Virus record (IMG/VR): IMGVR_UViG_3300030101_002552
Coordinates: 1-37,926 of that record
Length of the DNA: 37,926 bases
Reading direction: 5' to 3' (one strand)
Source: a virus
In this document: piece by piece, positions 13,647-22,020 of the stretch
Position numbering within the stretch: the first letter of the stretch is position 1
Layout of the letters: each line of letters opens with the position of its first letter
Made by a program: the position numbers and the translations under genes
The notes under the pieces: model-generated
Told to the model about the DNA's origin: nothing
The model's database searches: none
The model's input: the letters and a program-made list of their open reading frames with translations, nothing else

Positions 13647-14408
13647 ATGGTAGATTTTACAGTAAGTAGAGAGACATTCAATAACTTCCTTGGTAGTTTT
13701 GGTAAAGACTTAGGTGACTTGGTTATCAAAGTTACAGGTCAAGGTATAACAGCGTCTGTGGGTCAACAGACTCACTACATAAGAAGAAAGATAGATTGCG
13801 GAACTGGACAGGCAGGTAATATTTACATCAGTGATATACCCAAACTCAAATCATTTATCACTACGGCGAAGAGTGCTGACCTGAATATCATCCAAAGCGC
13901 TAAAACTGGCACACTACATGTTCAATGTGATAAGGCTAGTCTACAATTACCCACATCTTCTTACATCAGGTCGCAAGAAATGGTCGGATTGATAGAGAAG
14001 TTGATTCGTCAATCAGAGGATAGTATGTGGCAAAAGTGGGCTAACTTATCTCTGAACTACCACGCTAGAGTTACAGCCGAATCCTTGAAACCAGCAACGG
14101 GATTCAAGAAAGTCTTAGGTGACAAGTATTCCTGTAAGACTGAATTTGACCCGCAAGGCCAAGAGTTAGTCATACGAGGGGGTAAGTCGGCAACTGGTAA
14201 AATGTTCGTGCGGGCTCCTCTGAGTGACATCGCTTCGCCTGAGATTTCCGCAAGGTCAGCATTTGACAAGTGGTTACCAGAGTTATTGTCCAATCTACCT
14301 AACGGTGAGTTGAACCTGTATACAGGGGATGAAACGGTGCTTGTGTTAGAGCAGCCGTCTACTCACTTCCTAATGGTGGTAATGGACCAAGAATATGAAG
14401 AGGACTGA
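13647..14408 (+). CDS. pcn: PCNA-like DNA sliding clamp (253 aa)
   Basis: ATG 13647 is chosen because GGTGAT lies six bases upstream; an in-frame ATG at 13587 would add a non-conserved pyrimidine-coded stretch. The protein is 253 residues, the usual PCNA size (about 245-260). It opens VDFTVSRETFNNFL, like the first clamp domain, and has the repeated strand pattern of two PCNA domains, ending VLVLEQPSTHFLMVVMDQEYEE, the usual place of the last strand pair. The sequence is diverged, and the interdomain loop is not clearly identifiable. The next gene is PolB, three bases on, and RFC is upstream, which strongly supports a clamp that tethers the viral polymerase. Confidence 0.85.
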   Translation: MVDFTVSRETFNNFLGSFGKDLGDLVIKVTGQGITASVGQQTHYIRRKIDCGTGQAGNIYISDIPKLKSFITTAKSADLNIIQSAKTGTLHVQCDKASLQLPTSSYIRSQEMVGLIEKLIRQSEDSMWQKWANLSLNYHARVTAESLKPATGFKKVLGDKYSCKTEFDPQGQELVIRGGKSATGKMFVRAPLSDIASPEISARSAFDKWLPELLSNLPNGELNLYTGDETVLVLEQPSTHFLMVVMDQEYEED

Positions 14409-14410
14409 AT

Positions 14411-16762
14411 ATGATAATTGATACATTTCGACCAGACCCCACAGGCCCCGACCACATCTACAAGAGGTGGCGTGATGCTGAGGGTAATCTGATTGAGGAA
14501 ACAGTTACGGACTTTGAACCGTATTTCTGGATTAAGGCTTCTACTCCAAAGCGAGTAATTGAGCGAGTCTTGAACAGATATCCCGGCTCCTATGTAGACG
14601 AGGCAGACACAGCAGAAGCGCTGAGAACTGGTGACTCACTAATCAAAATTTACGCATATCGTAACAGTGACATCAGAGACATGGCGAGAGAGTTTGGCTT
14701 CACATGGGAGGCTGACCTCAGTCTGGTCGATAGGTATCTCATTGACAACATATTAGAGATGCCCGAATGGAAACCAAGAGTGTGGCACTTTGACCTTGAG
14801 TGGGACCCGAAGACAGATGAAACGACTGTCATGGCTGTCGTCGATTCCTACAACAATCGGAAAGTGGCCTTCTGTTGGATGAAGGACAACCCTACAGGTC
14901 TCTATGAGATGGACAAATACATTGAAGAGAAAGAGGTAGAATACACTGTGAACGATACACCTGTCAAATTTACTTATGAGAGACATCTGTATGGCTCAGA
15001 AGAGGACATGCACACTGCTTTCCTCAACTACATGAAAGAATGTAACCCAGATGTATTTGTAGCCCATGCTATCATGTGGGCTGACCTACCTCATCTGGTT
15101 AGAAGATTATCTGACCACAGGAAACTCAGCCCTCTTGGTAGAGTCATCAGGCCAAGACAAGATGGCTCATATGATTATGTAGCACAACCTATCATAGGAA
15201 GACTATGCTTTGATACAGCCGCCCCTCTGAGAAGTGGTAGTGGCTTTGAGCGTGTATGGAAAGACAGTGGTAAGCCTCAGTTAAAAAATCTCAAACTAGA
15301 CACTATAGCCAGCACGCTGGGATATGGCGGTAAGTTTGACATGGATGTATTCACTGGTTGGACTGAAAGGTTTGATGACTATGTTGACTACTGTATGCAA
15401 GATACTATACTTCTCAAAAAAATAGATGAGGAAAACCATGTCCTCAACTTCTTTATGTCTCTACAGAGAATCTGTGGAGTATCATTCCCATCGTGTCACA
15501 ATGTGACAAGATTCGCTAGAGGGCTTCTCAGCAGAAGAACTCACTGGAAAGCGCCGACTCGCTCTCGGCAAGAGAAGCAAGAGTATGAAGGTGCTTTCAT
15601 TCCACCTCCCAAGCCCGGTAGATATGAGGGTGTGGCTTGTGTAGATTACAAGGGTCTGTATCCAAGTATCATACTAAGCCATAATCTATCTTGGGAGACC
15701 CAAGTTCCAAACCATCGCAAAAATGAAGCCAATGTTAGAGAACTACCTGACGGCACATGCTGGATACAAGGCACAGACGCATTACTTCCTAAGATTGTCA
15801 ATGAGATGTTTGACCTTCGTGACATGTATAAGAAGAAAATGCGAGACGCCCTTTCTGAAAATGAGAGAAACGGATGGAATACATTGCAGTTAGCAGTAAA
15901 GCGTGTAATGGCTTCTTTCTATGGTATGACTGCTAGCGCTTATTGGGGATGGTCTGATTTCGATATAGCCAGTGCTATCACAGCCTGTGGTCGAAGAGCA
16001 ATCAAGGCTCTCATGGAAGAGTCAGAAAAGGCTGGTTACAAGTCATTGTATGGTCACACCGATTCAGCATTTGTTCAGGTGCCGTTTGATGAAGCACCTG
16101 CTTTGGCTAAACATCTAACTGAGACCATACAGCGTGACCATGAAGCAAGTCATCTGATTGTAGAGTTCGAGGCTTACATGCCTTACTGGATTGTCGGTGG
16201 TAAGAACCTATACTATGGTATATGCTCTTGGCCACCAGAAGATGAAGGCAAGAAGAAATCAGCAAGGTGGGGTAAAATCAGCACCCTTGCTCCAATTTCT
16301 AAAAACTTAGAAAACGATGTATTGACAGCGATATGCAGCGGTGCCAGTGAGGATGAGGTCATCGGCATGATTAGGCCTATATCTAAGAGAATCAGACGAG
16401 GGGATGTTGAGTTGTCAGAAATAGCCAGCACCACAAGACTACAGAAGTCCCTTGGTGCATATTCGTCATCGACAGGTGGTGCTGTAAAAGGTGCAAGATA
16501 CTTCAATCAACATCTGGCTACTACAGACAAATTCGGTGAAGGAGACAGTGTAAACTGGGTTTATGTTATCAAGACACCTGACCACTTACCACCCACTGAT
16601 GTGGTAGTATATCAGAAAGAAACAGACCTACAGGGATTCGATTTAGACTATGATAAGATGGTCGATAAATTAGTTAAGCAAAAGATGAAGGGTATCTTTG
16701 GCGCTTTGGATTGGAACTTAGAGTTCGCATCTGGTGCCGCACAGCCCAAGAAGTATTGGTGA
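14411..16762 (+). CDS. polB: Family B DNA polymerase with 3'-5' exonuclease
   Basis: This is the replicative DNA polymerase, 783 residues, typical for archaeal and viral PolB. The exonuclease domain shows exo I FDLEW (D128, E130), an exo II region ending D225 in which the usual Asn is Ala (A220), and exo III YCMQD (Y327, D331). The polymerase domain shows motif A DYKGLYPSI (D412), motif B KRVMASFYG (K497, with Ala where Asn is usual) and motif C YGHTDS (D551), with His for the first Asp. The essential Asp of A and the second Asp of C are present, so activity is expected. It lies directly after PCNA with a two-base gap. Confidence 0.95.
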   Translation: MIIDTFRPDPTGPDHIYKRWRDAEGNLIEETVTDFEPYFWIKASTPKRVIERVLNRYPGSYVDEADTAEALRTGDSLIKIYAYRNSDIRDMAREFGFTWEADLSLVDRYLIDNILEMPEWKPRVWHFDLEWDPKTDETTVMAVVDSYNNRKVAFCWMKDNPTGLYEMDKYIEEKEVEYTVNDTPVKFTYERHLYGSEEDMHTAFLNYMKECNPDVFVAHAIMWADLPHLVRRLSDHRKLSPLGRVIRPRQDGSYDYVAQPIIGRLCFDTAAPLRSGSGFERVWKDSGKPQLKNLKLDTIASTLGYGGKFDMDVFTGWTERFDDYVDYCMQDTILLKKIDEENHVLNFFMSLQRICGVSFPSCHNVTRFARGLLSRRTHWKAPTRSRQEKQEYEGAFIPPPKPGRYEGVACVDYKGLYPSIILSHNLSWETQVPNHRKNEANVRELPDGTCWIQGTDALLPKIVNEMFDLRDMYKKKMRDALSENERNGWNTLQLAVKRVMASFYGMTASAYWGWSDFDIASAITACGRRAIKALMEESEKAGYKSLYGHTDSAFVQVPFDEAPALAKHLTETIQRDHEASHLIVEFEAYMPYWIVGGKNLYYGICSWPPEDEGKKKSARWGKISTLAPISKNLENDVLTAICSGASEDEVIGMIRPISKRIRRGDVELSEIASTTRLQKSLGAYSSSTGGAVKGARYFNQHLATTDKFGEGDSVNWVYVIKTPDHLPPTDVVVYQKETDLQGFDLDYDKMVDKLVKQKMKGIFGALDWNLEFASGAAQPKKYW

Positions 16763-16766
16763 TAAA

Positions 16767-17129
16767 ATGAGTAGAATAGAAGACGAAGTATGTAAGAAGA
16801 TACAGGGCCGAGCAGAAGTCGGTAAAAGTAAGTATGGAGTTACTATGGAGACTGCGCCCCTATCTAGGCTAGAATGGCTAATTCATGCTCAAGAAGAAGC
16901 GATGGACCTAGCGGTCTATTTGCAGAAATTGATTGAAGGAGAGCAAGATGCAATGATGCTGAATCAAATGCTTAATGACATTGACGAACAGAAGCGTAAC
17001 GAGACATTGAGAGAAGAATGGGAAAAGAAAGAACAATCTTCACCTGACTGGAAAAAGAAATTTAGAAATGTCAAGGGTGCAATATCGTATCACCAGAGGT
17101 GGCTCAAAGAGAAGGAGGAATCGGAATGA
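16767..17129 (+). CDS. MazG-like NTP pyrophosphohydrolase family protein (120 aa)
   Basis: Residues 22-50 read KYGVTME, then LSRLEWLIHAQEEAMDLAVYL. This is the all-alpha NTP pyrophosphatase pattern (KYG, then a helix with EExxD: E43, E44, D47) seen in many phage dNTP pyrophosphohydrolases, which cleave dNTPs to dNMP and pyrophosphate. The C-terminal half is a charged coiled-coil-like helix (DIDEQKRNETLREEWEKKE). The start ATG follows the PolB stop by four bases. A nucleotide-pool role beside the polymerase is plausible. The family is by motif; the substrate is unknown. Confidence 0.75.
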   Translation: MSRIEDEVCKKIQGRAEVGKSKYGVTMETAPLSRLEWLIHAQEEAMDLAVYLQKLIEGEQDAMMLNQMLNDIDEQKRNETLREEWEKKEQSSPDWKKKFRNVKGAISYHQRWLKEKEESE

Positions 17130-18127
17130 GTAGAGATTGGGCAGCATACGCTAAATCCACATACCAGTGGGAACCGGGACATGAAAAAATGCTCCGCATC
17201 ACTAAGTCTAGTCTTACCAGCGACTTTGATTTCTGCCCCAAGCAATATCAATACAAGCGTATTCACCGACTACCAGAGCCTGAGACAACGGCTATGATAA
17301 AGGGAACTAATGTTCACAATGCTGTGGAGGCGTTTTATGACAATGCTATGCCCATTGTGCATGAAATGTTCAAACTTATGCAACGAGACAAACGAGAGGA
17401 AGCGTTAACTTTGGCCCTTAGTATATTACCAGAAGAAGATTATACTTTGGGCGAAGAACCCATTATAGAAACTCGCATTCGGTGGGACTTAGAGAGACTG
17501 TTGTCAGTGGGTCCAGATACTTATCTACCAATCATGAATGAGTTAGAGGTTCATGCTTATGTGGTAGAGGAGTTTGAATTTAATGGAGAAACGCTTGAGA
17601 TACCTATTCACTATGCAGGAAGCATTGACCGTGGTTTCAGTGAAGAAGATGGTGGAGTGGCCATAATGGAATTGAAAACAGGTAAATGGGTGCAATCTAA
17701 AAACAAAGACGACGAGTGGAATGACTCGAAGTTTAAGATGCAGTCGATGAGAACAGAGATGGCTTTCTATCGGTATCTATTAATCAAAGCAGACCACCAC
17801 CATCAGAATGTAACACACTGGGGATGGGTCTATCCCGCAGGTTCCAGTGCTCAACTAGATACTTACAACAAATACGGATATGAGCAGAGAGCAGTAGATA
17901 GGATTGTATATGAAACACTTAATACTAGAACAATCAACACTTACAGAAAAAGGGTTGAAAAACTTAAAACAGCCTTGCTTACGGCTTACATGACAGACGA
18001 TTTTCCAACTAAGGCTAGTGCAGGTAAGTGTGCATGGTGCTCATTCAAGAGCATCTGCCCAAGTTGGGATGGAAGCGATAACCCACAAGAATACTTAGAT
18101 GAATATGGAAGTGATAAAGATGAATGA
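17126..18127 (+). CDS. Cas4/RecB-like PD-(D/E)XK nuclease with Fe-S cluster
   Basis: This is a RecB-family exonuclease of 333 residues. The first Fe-S cysteine is C37 (FDFCPKQYQYK), followed by the GTNVH segment with H64, D168 (SIDRG) and E182-x-K184 (MELKTGK), the PD-(D/E)XK active site, then Q206 of the QxxxY motif (KMQSMRTEMAFYRY). The last three cysteines are C302, C305 and C311 (GKCAWCSFKSIC), completing the four-cysteine [4Fe-4S] pattern shared by Cas4, AddB and RecB-like viral nucleases. ATG 17126 is chosen because of its ATGA overlap and the GGAGGA ahead of it. It probably processes DNA ends in recombination or packaging; no cas genes are nearby. Confidence 0.92.
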   Translation: MSRDWAAYAKSTYQWEPGHEKMLRITKSSLTSDFDFCPKQYQYKRIHRLPEPETTAMIKGTNVHNAVEAFYDNAMPIVHEMFKLMQRDKREEALTLALSILPEEDYTLGEEPIIETRIRWDLERLLSVGPDTYLPIMNELEVHAYVVEEFEFNGETLEIPIHYAGSIDRGFSEEDGGVAIMELKTGKWVQSKNKDDEWNDSKFKMQSMRTEMAFYRYLLIKADHHHQNVTHWGWVYPAGSSAQLDTYNKYGYEQRAVDRIVYETLNTRTINTYRKRVEKLKTALLTAYMTDDFPTKASAGKCAWCSFKSICPSWDGSDNPQEYLDEYGSDKDE

Positions 18128-18377
18128 AGATATGATAGGAAGAACAGTAGAGGTGCTTTTGTCACCTCTTGTCGGTAGACCAGTGGATGCTACCTTTACC
18201 AAATTAGGCGTTGGTAGATACTATTCACTGGCAATGCAGAAAAGCCTGTATGAGTTTGATGATAGTGACGGTAAAAAGGGTCCTATGTATCTAAACTTGA
18301 ACAGGATTTTGCTGACTGATTTAGACAAACTTGTTCAGACATTGAGAGAAATAATTGAAGAAGTAAAGAGTGAATAG
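18120..18377 (+). CDS. Small unknown protein (85 aa)
   Basis: ATG 18120 overlaps the end of the Cas4-like gene by eight bases, and GGAAGTGATAAAG lies ahead as a weak ribosome binding site; an in-frame ATG at 18099 would extend the overlap. The protein reads as a small beta barrel (VEVLLSPLVGRPVDATFTKLG, then YYSLAMQKSLYEF), then a C-terminal helix (DLDKLVQTLREIIEEV). No family is recognised. Placed between a nuclease and the primase, it may be an accessory replication factor, but this is a guess. Confidence 0.65.
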   Translation: MNEDMIGRTVEVLLSPLVGRPVDATFTKLGVGRYYSLAMQKSLYEFDDSDGKKGPMYLNLNRILLTDLDKLVQTLREIIEEVKSE

Positions 18378-18378
18378 A

Positions 18379-19482
18379 ATGAAGATAGTATTTGATTTTC
18401 CTAGAGAGGTTATGGAACTTAGCACCGAGAAGGGTAAAGGTTTCAGAAAACTTGTCAGGTCAAATCAAGACTTAGAAAGATACTGGGCGGGTAAGAATGG
18501 TGTATCAAACGCTTTCATGACAGTTTATGGTTACCGAGGTTTGCAGCAACCGCACAACAAGCGGGTTGATTTGATGACCCCTATAGTTAGGCATTTTGTT
18601 ATGGATTTTGACCCTAAGAATTTCAGGGAAAGGGATAGGCCAAATGTAGAGATAGAAGAAGCCTTAGAGCAAACTTTGAAACTACATTATTTTCTACTTG
18701 AAAGAGACACATCTCACGCTGTTTGGTATAGTGGTGGCGGCTTTCATGTTTGGGTTATGTTAGATAAAGAATACATGCCAAGTGGACCTAATAGTTTGTC
18801 ATCAATCAAAGAAGCAGGTATGCAAACTGTAAATGATTGGGTTATAGAGATGAACTTGTTTTGTTCTGACCCGGCGGTTCCTTTCGATACTAGTGGCATG
18901 ATAAGAATACCAAACTCATACAATGCAAAAAGAGGACTATGGTCCATACCATTGTCTACCACTGATATGGAAAGAGGCATAGACCATATCATGGATAAAG
19001 CAGAAGATGCTAAAACAGGTATGATATCTTACGGTAATCAAGGTTTAGAACTAACCGTTAGGAAAATAAAAGAAAGAAGTCAGATATTCAACCCTAATTC
19101 TACTCCGATTGATTTACCAACGGCTTCAATGGATGGAGTAATTATACTACCTTGTTTGAATTCAGCAGCCTGTAGAATAGGTAGTAACCCTAGTCATGAT
19201 GCAAGGGTGCAACTTGCTAAATTCTTATCAAAACGGCTGAGATATTTCATGCCCGCTTGGAAGTTGACCGAGGAAAATAAAGCCAAACATACCGAAATCA
19301 TTGTAGGCTACATTCGCTCACTTCAATGGGCTGACTTCAATGAAAGCACTACCCGATATCAAGTAAGCACAATAATAGGCACGGATTATCCACAGACATG
19401 TTCAATGCTTTGGAAAAAGGGTATGTGTTTGGGTAAGTGTAGATACTGGGATGGAACAGGTGCAATAACGGAGGAAGAATAA
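18379..19482 (+). CDS. Archaeo-eukaryotic primase, PriS domain fused to a PriL-like Fe-S domain
   Basis: Residues about 60-200 carry the AEP catalytic pattern: D76-F-D78 (motif I), SGGGFH with S118 and H123 (motif II), and the PriS-like segment with D170, R176 and K184 (FDTSGMIRIPNS...). This makes RNA or DNA primers. The C-terminal 110 residues match the Fe-S domain of the primase large subunit: LPC (C259), a SHDAR...LAKFL helix, a W-x-D-F (317-320) and TTRYQ (324-328) segment, then C341, C350 and C354. Four cysteines at that spacing can ligate [4Fe-4S]. The N-terminal helical domain of PriL is absent. ATG 18379 is chosen; a GTG at 18370 is less likely. The primase call is firm, and the PriL domain is likely. 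Confidence 0.88.
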   Translation: MKIVFDFPREVMELSTEKGKGFRKLVRSNQDLERYWAGKNGVSNAFMTVYGYRGLQQPHNKRVDLMTPIVRHFVMDFDPKNFRERDRPNVEIEEALEQTLKLHYFLLERDTSHAVWYSGGGFHVWVMLDKEYMPSGPNSLSSIKEAGMQTVNDWVIEMNLFCSDPAVPFDTSGMIRIPNSYNAKRGLWSIPLSTTDMERGIDHIMDKAEDAKTGMISYGNQGLELTVRKIKERSQIFNPNSTPIDLPTASMDGVIILPCLNSAACRIGSNPSHDARVQLAKFLSKRLRYFMPAWKLTEENKAKHTEIIVGYIRSLQWADFNESTTRYQVSTIIGTDYPQTCSMLWKKGMCLGKCRYWDGTGAITEEE

Positions 19483-19721
19483 TGTCATTGTATTACTGTG
19501 AAATATGCAATAATCGTGTTAGGGCTACAAAGACAATGAGAGACAGATATTCTTCTTATGATGACCCAGTAATCATATGCCAAGTGTGCAGATACAAAAA
19601 AATGGTTCCGAGAGAGTTACTGTGCACAAGAGTAATCAGAACCGGTCGTTTATGTAATGGCGTGAGATTTGACAGGAACGGAGACAAATGTGCTCTGTGT
19701 AGGAGGAAAGGGTATGAGTAA
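19482..19721 (+). CDS. Double zinc-ribbon protein (79 aa)
   Basis: The start overlaps the primase stop (TAATG). Four cysteine pairs (CEIC, CQVC, a C-x(10)-C region and CALC) make two zinc sites. The chain is rich in Arg and Lys (VIRTGRLCNGVRFDRNG), as expected for nucleic-acid binding. It could be an accessory factor of the primase or of the nuclease that follows, with which it overlaps by eight bases. No closer family is recognised. Confidence 0.75.
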   Translation: MSLYYCEICNNRVRATKTMRDRYSSYDDPVIICQVCRYKKMVPRELLCTRVIRTGRLCNGVRFDRNGDKCALCRRKGYE

Positions 19722-20424
19722 GTCACCGTTAATCATAGACAGTAATGAAAGAGGACCTTTGCACGATGCAGTTGTAAGGGCTGCTGAAAGACAAGGTTTC
19801 CCTATCAAAAAAGAGCACCTACAAGGGATGGGTGATTACAAGGCGGGTAATGCTCACATAGAGTGTAAGAGTCTTTCTGATTTATTCCAATCCAGTCACA
19901 GCGGTCATTTGATGAGGCAAATAGAAAACTTAGACGCTAATTGCCAAAGAGTATTTCTCGTCGTGCATGGTGACATAGCGAAGTATGTAGCATTATCAAA
20001 GAAACAAGGTAGAAATATATCATATTCCAAGGTCATGAATGAACTTCTAGGCACATTTGCACGAATAATGGCCGACTTCGATTGTCACATTTATCGTGCC
20101 AAAGACCATTCAGAAGCGGCTATGTTCATAGCCAAATTACACAGCAAGATGCACAAGCCAGCGAGTAGGCATGGTGCGAGAGCAGTAACAAGAGTGAGCA
20201 CTAATGATGTAAGGGCTGATATGCTAATAACCATCCCCGGCTTTGGTCCAGATTTAGTAGACAAATTACTCGCTAGATGCGGTTCTATAGAAGAAATGCT
20301 CTTCCCAGAATCGTTAAAACAAGTCAGGGGCATGGGAACAACTTTGAGACAGCGGTTGCTTGAAGTCCTAACATCAGAAGAGCCAGTCAGAGTCCAAAAG
20401 ACATACAACAAGAGAGGGAAATAA
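19714..20424 (+). CDS. XPF/ERCC4-like structure-specific nuclease with HhH2 domain (236 aa)
   Basis: The N-terminal 100 residues carry the ERCC4 nuclease pattern: D9 and E12 (DSNER), GDY with D41, and E50-C51-K52 followed by D56 (ECKSLSD), the ERKxxxD motif with Cys for Arg. The C-terminal 65 residues hold two helix-hairpin-helix motifs (ITIPGFGPDLVDKLL about 172-186, VRGMGTTLRQRLL about 204-216), the DNA-binding part of XPF and Hef. Such enzymes cut forked or flap DNA. The helicase domain of Hef is absent, so this is the short nuclease-HhH form. ATG 19714 is chosen for the GGAGGAAAGG upstream and the overlap with the zinc-ribbon gene. Confidence 0.9.
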   Translation: MSKSPLIIDSNERGPLHDAVVRAAERQGFPIKKEHLQGMGDYKAGNAHIECKSLSDLFQSSHSGHLMRQIENLDANCQRVFLVVHGDIAKYVALSKKQGRNISYSKVMNELLGTFARIMADFDCHIYRAKDHSEAAMFIAKLHSKMHKPASRHGARAVTRVSTNDVRADMLITIPGFGPDLVDKLLARCGSIEEMLFPESLKQVRGMGTTLRQRLLEVLTSEEPVRVQKTYNKRGK

Positions 20425-20425
20425 A

Positions 20426-21865
20426 ATGATGGAACACAGAGCAGAGAATTACGAATGCGTGCACAAATATCCTATATTGAAAGGTTACCTAGACCATTTC
20501 AATCAGGTGAGTAAGAATAATGAAATACCGGGATTACTATCCTTTTTCTTCATATTAGGCCAAGCGTCAGTAGGGAGTGTAAGGATACCAGTGGGAGGGA
20601 GTAATCTCGACCCTAGGGTCAGTGTATTTTGGATTCAAGACACTAGAACAGGTAAGTCGGCGTCTTATCAGATAATAGAAAAGGTGCTGAAAGCAGCCGG
20701 ACTCAAATCCGTTGATTACAACTCTGGTAATGACGCTGCTTTAGTGGGAACGCTTGTTCCAGACCCAGATTCAGAAGACCCAAGAAATCCTGACATGATT
20801 GTAAGAGAAGGAATCTTGGGTGGTAGGAAGGGATTGAATTTTGATGAGGGCTCTGTTCTACTCAAAGGCGGTCAACACAATGAGAACACCACTTTATTCT
20901 TGCAGTCAGCACTAAATTCTGCTGGGACAGGTCGTAACATACTCACTAAGCACATGGCAAGGGATACATTTAGCGTCAAATCTGAGGTGTCTTTATGGAT
21001 TACTACATATCCTCCAAAGGGTATCAAAGAGCATGTCTTAGACAAAGGTATATTCCAGCGTGTTCTGACTTATTGGAGGCATTGGACTCTTGATATGAAA
21101 AGAGATGTTAATCACGAGTTAGCCCAATCGGTTCACAATAGTCCTGAATTTGAAGTCTCTTTCGACGAAGTATCAGATTTCTTTTCCGAACTTAAGAATA
21201 GACTTAGAGATAGAGTATTAGACCTTAGTGGTCTATCTCACTTAGAATGGACAGAAATGCATGACGATGACAAAGAAACTACCGTCATGAGTGTGATGGA
21301 CAGAATGTTCAAAATAGATTCATCCTATGTTCCTGCTTTGATACTGGCCATAGATGAGTATTACACACTGGTAGAACCTATGGGTCCAGAAAAACAGGGT
21401 ATATGTGCGTCTTTTATTATGGGCTTGCAGAATTACACTAATGTTTTAGCACATCACATGGCAATGATAGAAGGTGTATGGACAGTTACAGGAGACCACA
21501 TTGACATGGCTAAAGAGATACTGTTTGACTTATATCAAAATCTAATACAATGGCTTGAGTCAGAAGTCAAAGTCGGCTCTGGCGGTAGTGAGAAGAAGAA
21601 GATGGAAGGTCACTGGAAAGATGCTTATAATCGCTGTGAAAGATTTGACTTCGACGACCACAGAGGTGTTAACTGGGTAAAGAAGGCTGAGATGTATAAG
21701 GTGTTTGGCAACCTTGCTAATCTAAGTAGTAAGGGCTCGGTGAATGGAAAATACAACGATTATGGTGCTAAGATGTTTAAAGAAACTAGAGAAGGTGTAT
21801 CAAAGTATGTCAAACTTAGAGATGATTATATCAGTAAATCTAAACAGAACGGAGGAAAACAATAA
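20426..21865 (+). CDS. P-loop ATPase, candidate replicative helicase (479 aa)
   Basis: The core contains a Walker A-like segment IQDTRTGKS (residues 70-78; the usual first Gly is Gln71), a Walker B GLNFDEG (136-142), and a sensor-like WITTYPP (191-197) followed by a GIFQRVLTYW segment with a conserved-looking Arg (R212). This order is that of ring helicases of the AAA+ or DUF3987 type carried next to primases in phages. The C-terminal 250 residues are helical and end with basic residues. The position after the primase and XPF genes fits replicative helicase. No MCM hairpin or zinc motif is seen, so the exact family is open. Confidence 0.7.
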   Translation: MMEHRAENYECVHKYPILKGYLDHFNQVSKNNEIPGLLSFFFILGQASVGSVRIPVGGSNLDPRVSVFWIQDTRTGKSASYQIIEKVLKAAGLKSVDYNSGNDAALVGTLVPDPDSEDPRNPDMIVREGILGGRKGLNFDEGSVLLKGGQHNENTTLFLQSALNSAGTGRNILTKHMARDTFSVKSEVSLWITTYPPKGIKEHVLDKGIFQRVLTYWRHWTLDMKRDVNHELAQSVHNSPEFEVSFDEVSDFFSELKNRLRDRVLDLSGLSHLEWTEMHDDDKETTVMSVMDRMFKIDSSYVPALILAIDEYYTLVEPMGPEKQGICASFIMGLQNYTNVLAHHMAMIEGVWTVTGDHIDMAKEILFDLYQNLIQWLESEVKVGSGGSEKKKMEGHWKDAYNRCERFDFDDHRGVNWVKKAEMYKVFGNLANLSSKGSVNGKYNDYGAKMFKETREGVSKYVKLRDDYISKSKQNGGKQ

Positions 21866-22020
21866 TGTCCTCTATTTGGAACTTTGAATGTATATTCTGC
21901 GAATCTAAAATAGGAAAAGACATAGGGGGGTTCTACATAGGAATGCACTGGAAGAACCCTGTATTGGTGTGCGACTGGTGCAAAATGTGTATGGAGGATG
22001 TAGTATGTCAACCATGTTAG
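21865..22020 (+). CDS. Small zinc-ribbon protein (51 aa)
   Basis: A TAATG overlap with the helicase-like gene, plus GGAGGAAAAC just before, support the start. CIFC and CDWC form a zinc ribbon, and three more Cys occur in the last ten residues (MC, VC and the final C). The gene overlaps the next by 16 bases, the longest overlap in the window. Family unknown; a metal-binding accessory protein is the most that can be said. Confidence 0.6.
   Translation: MSSIWNFECIFCESKIGKDIGGFYIGMHWKNPVLVCDWCKMCMEDVVCQPC

Noticed and set aside
17126-18127. A CRISPR-Cas adaptation gene (true Cas4)
   Set aside because: The Fe-S RecB-like pattern is shared by many viral nucleases, and no cas1, cas2 or repeat array is nearby.
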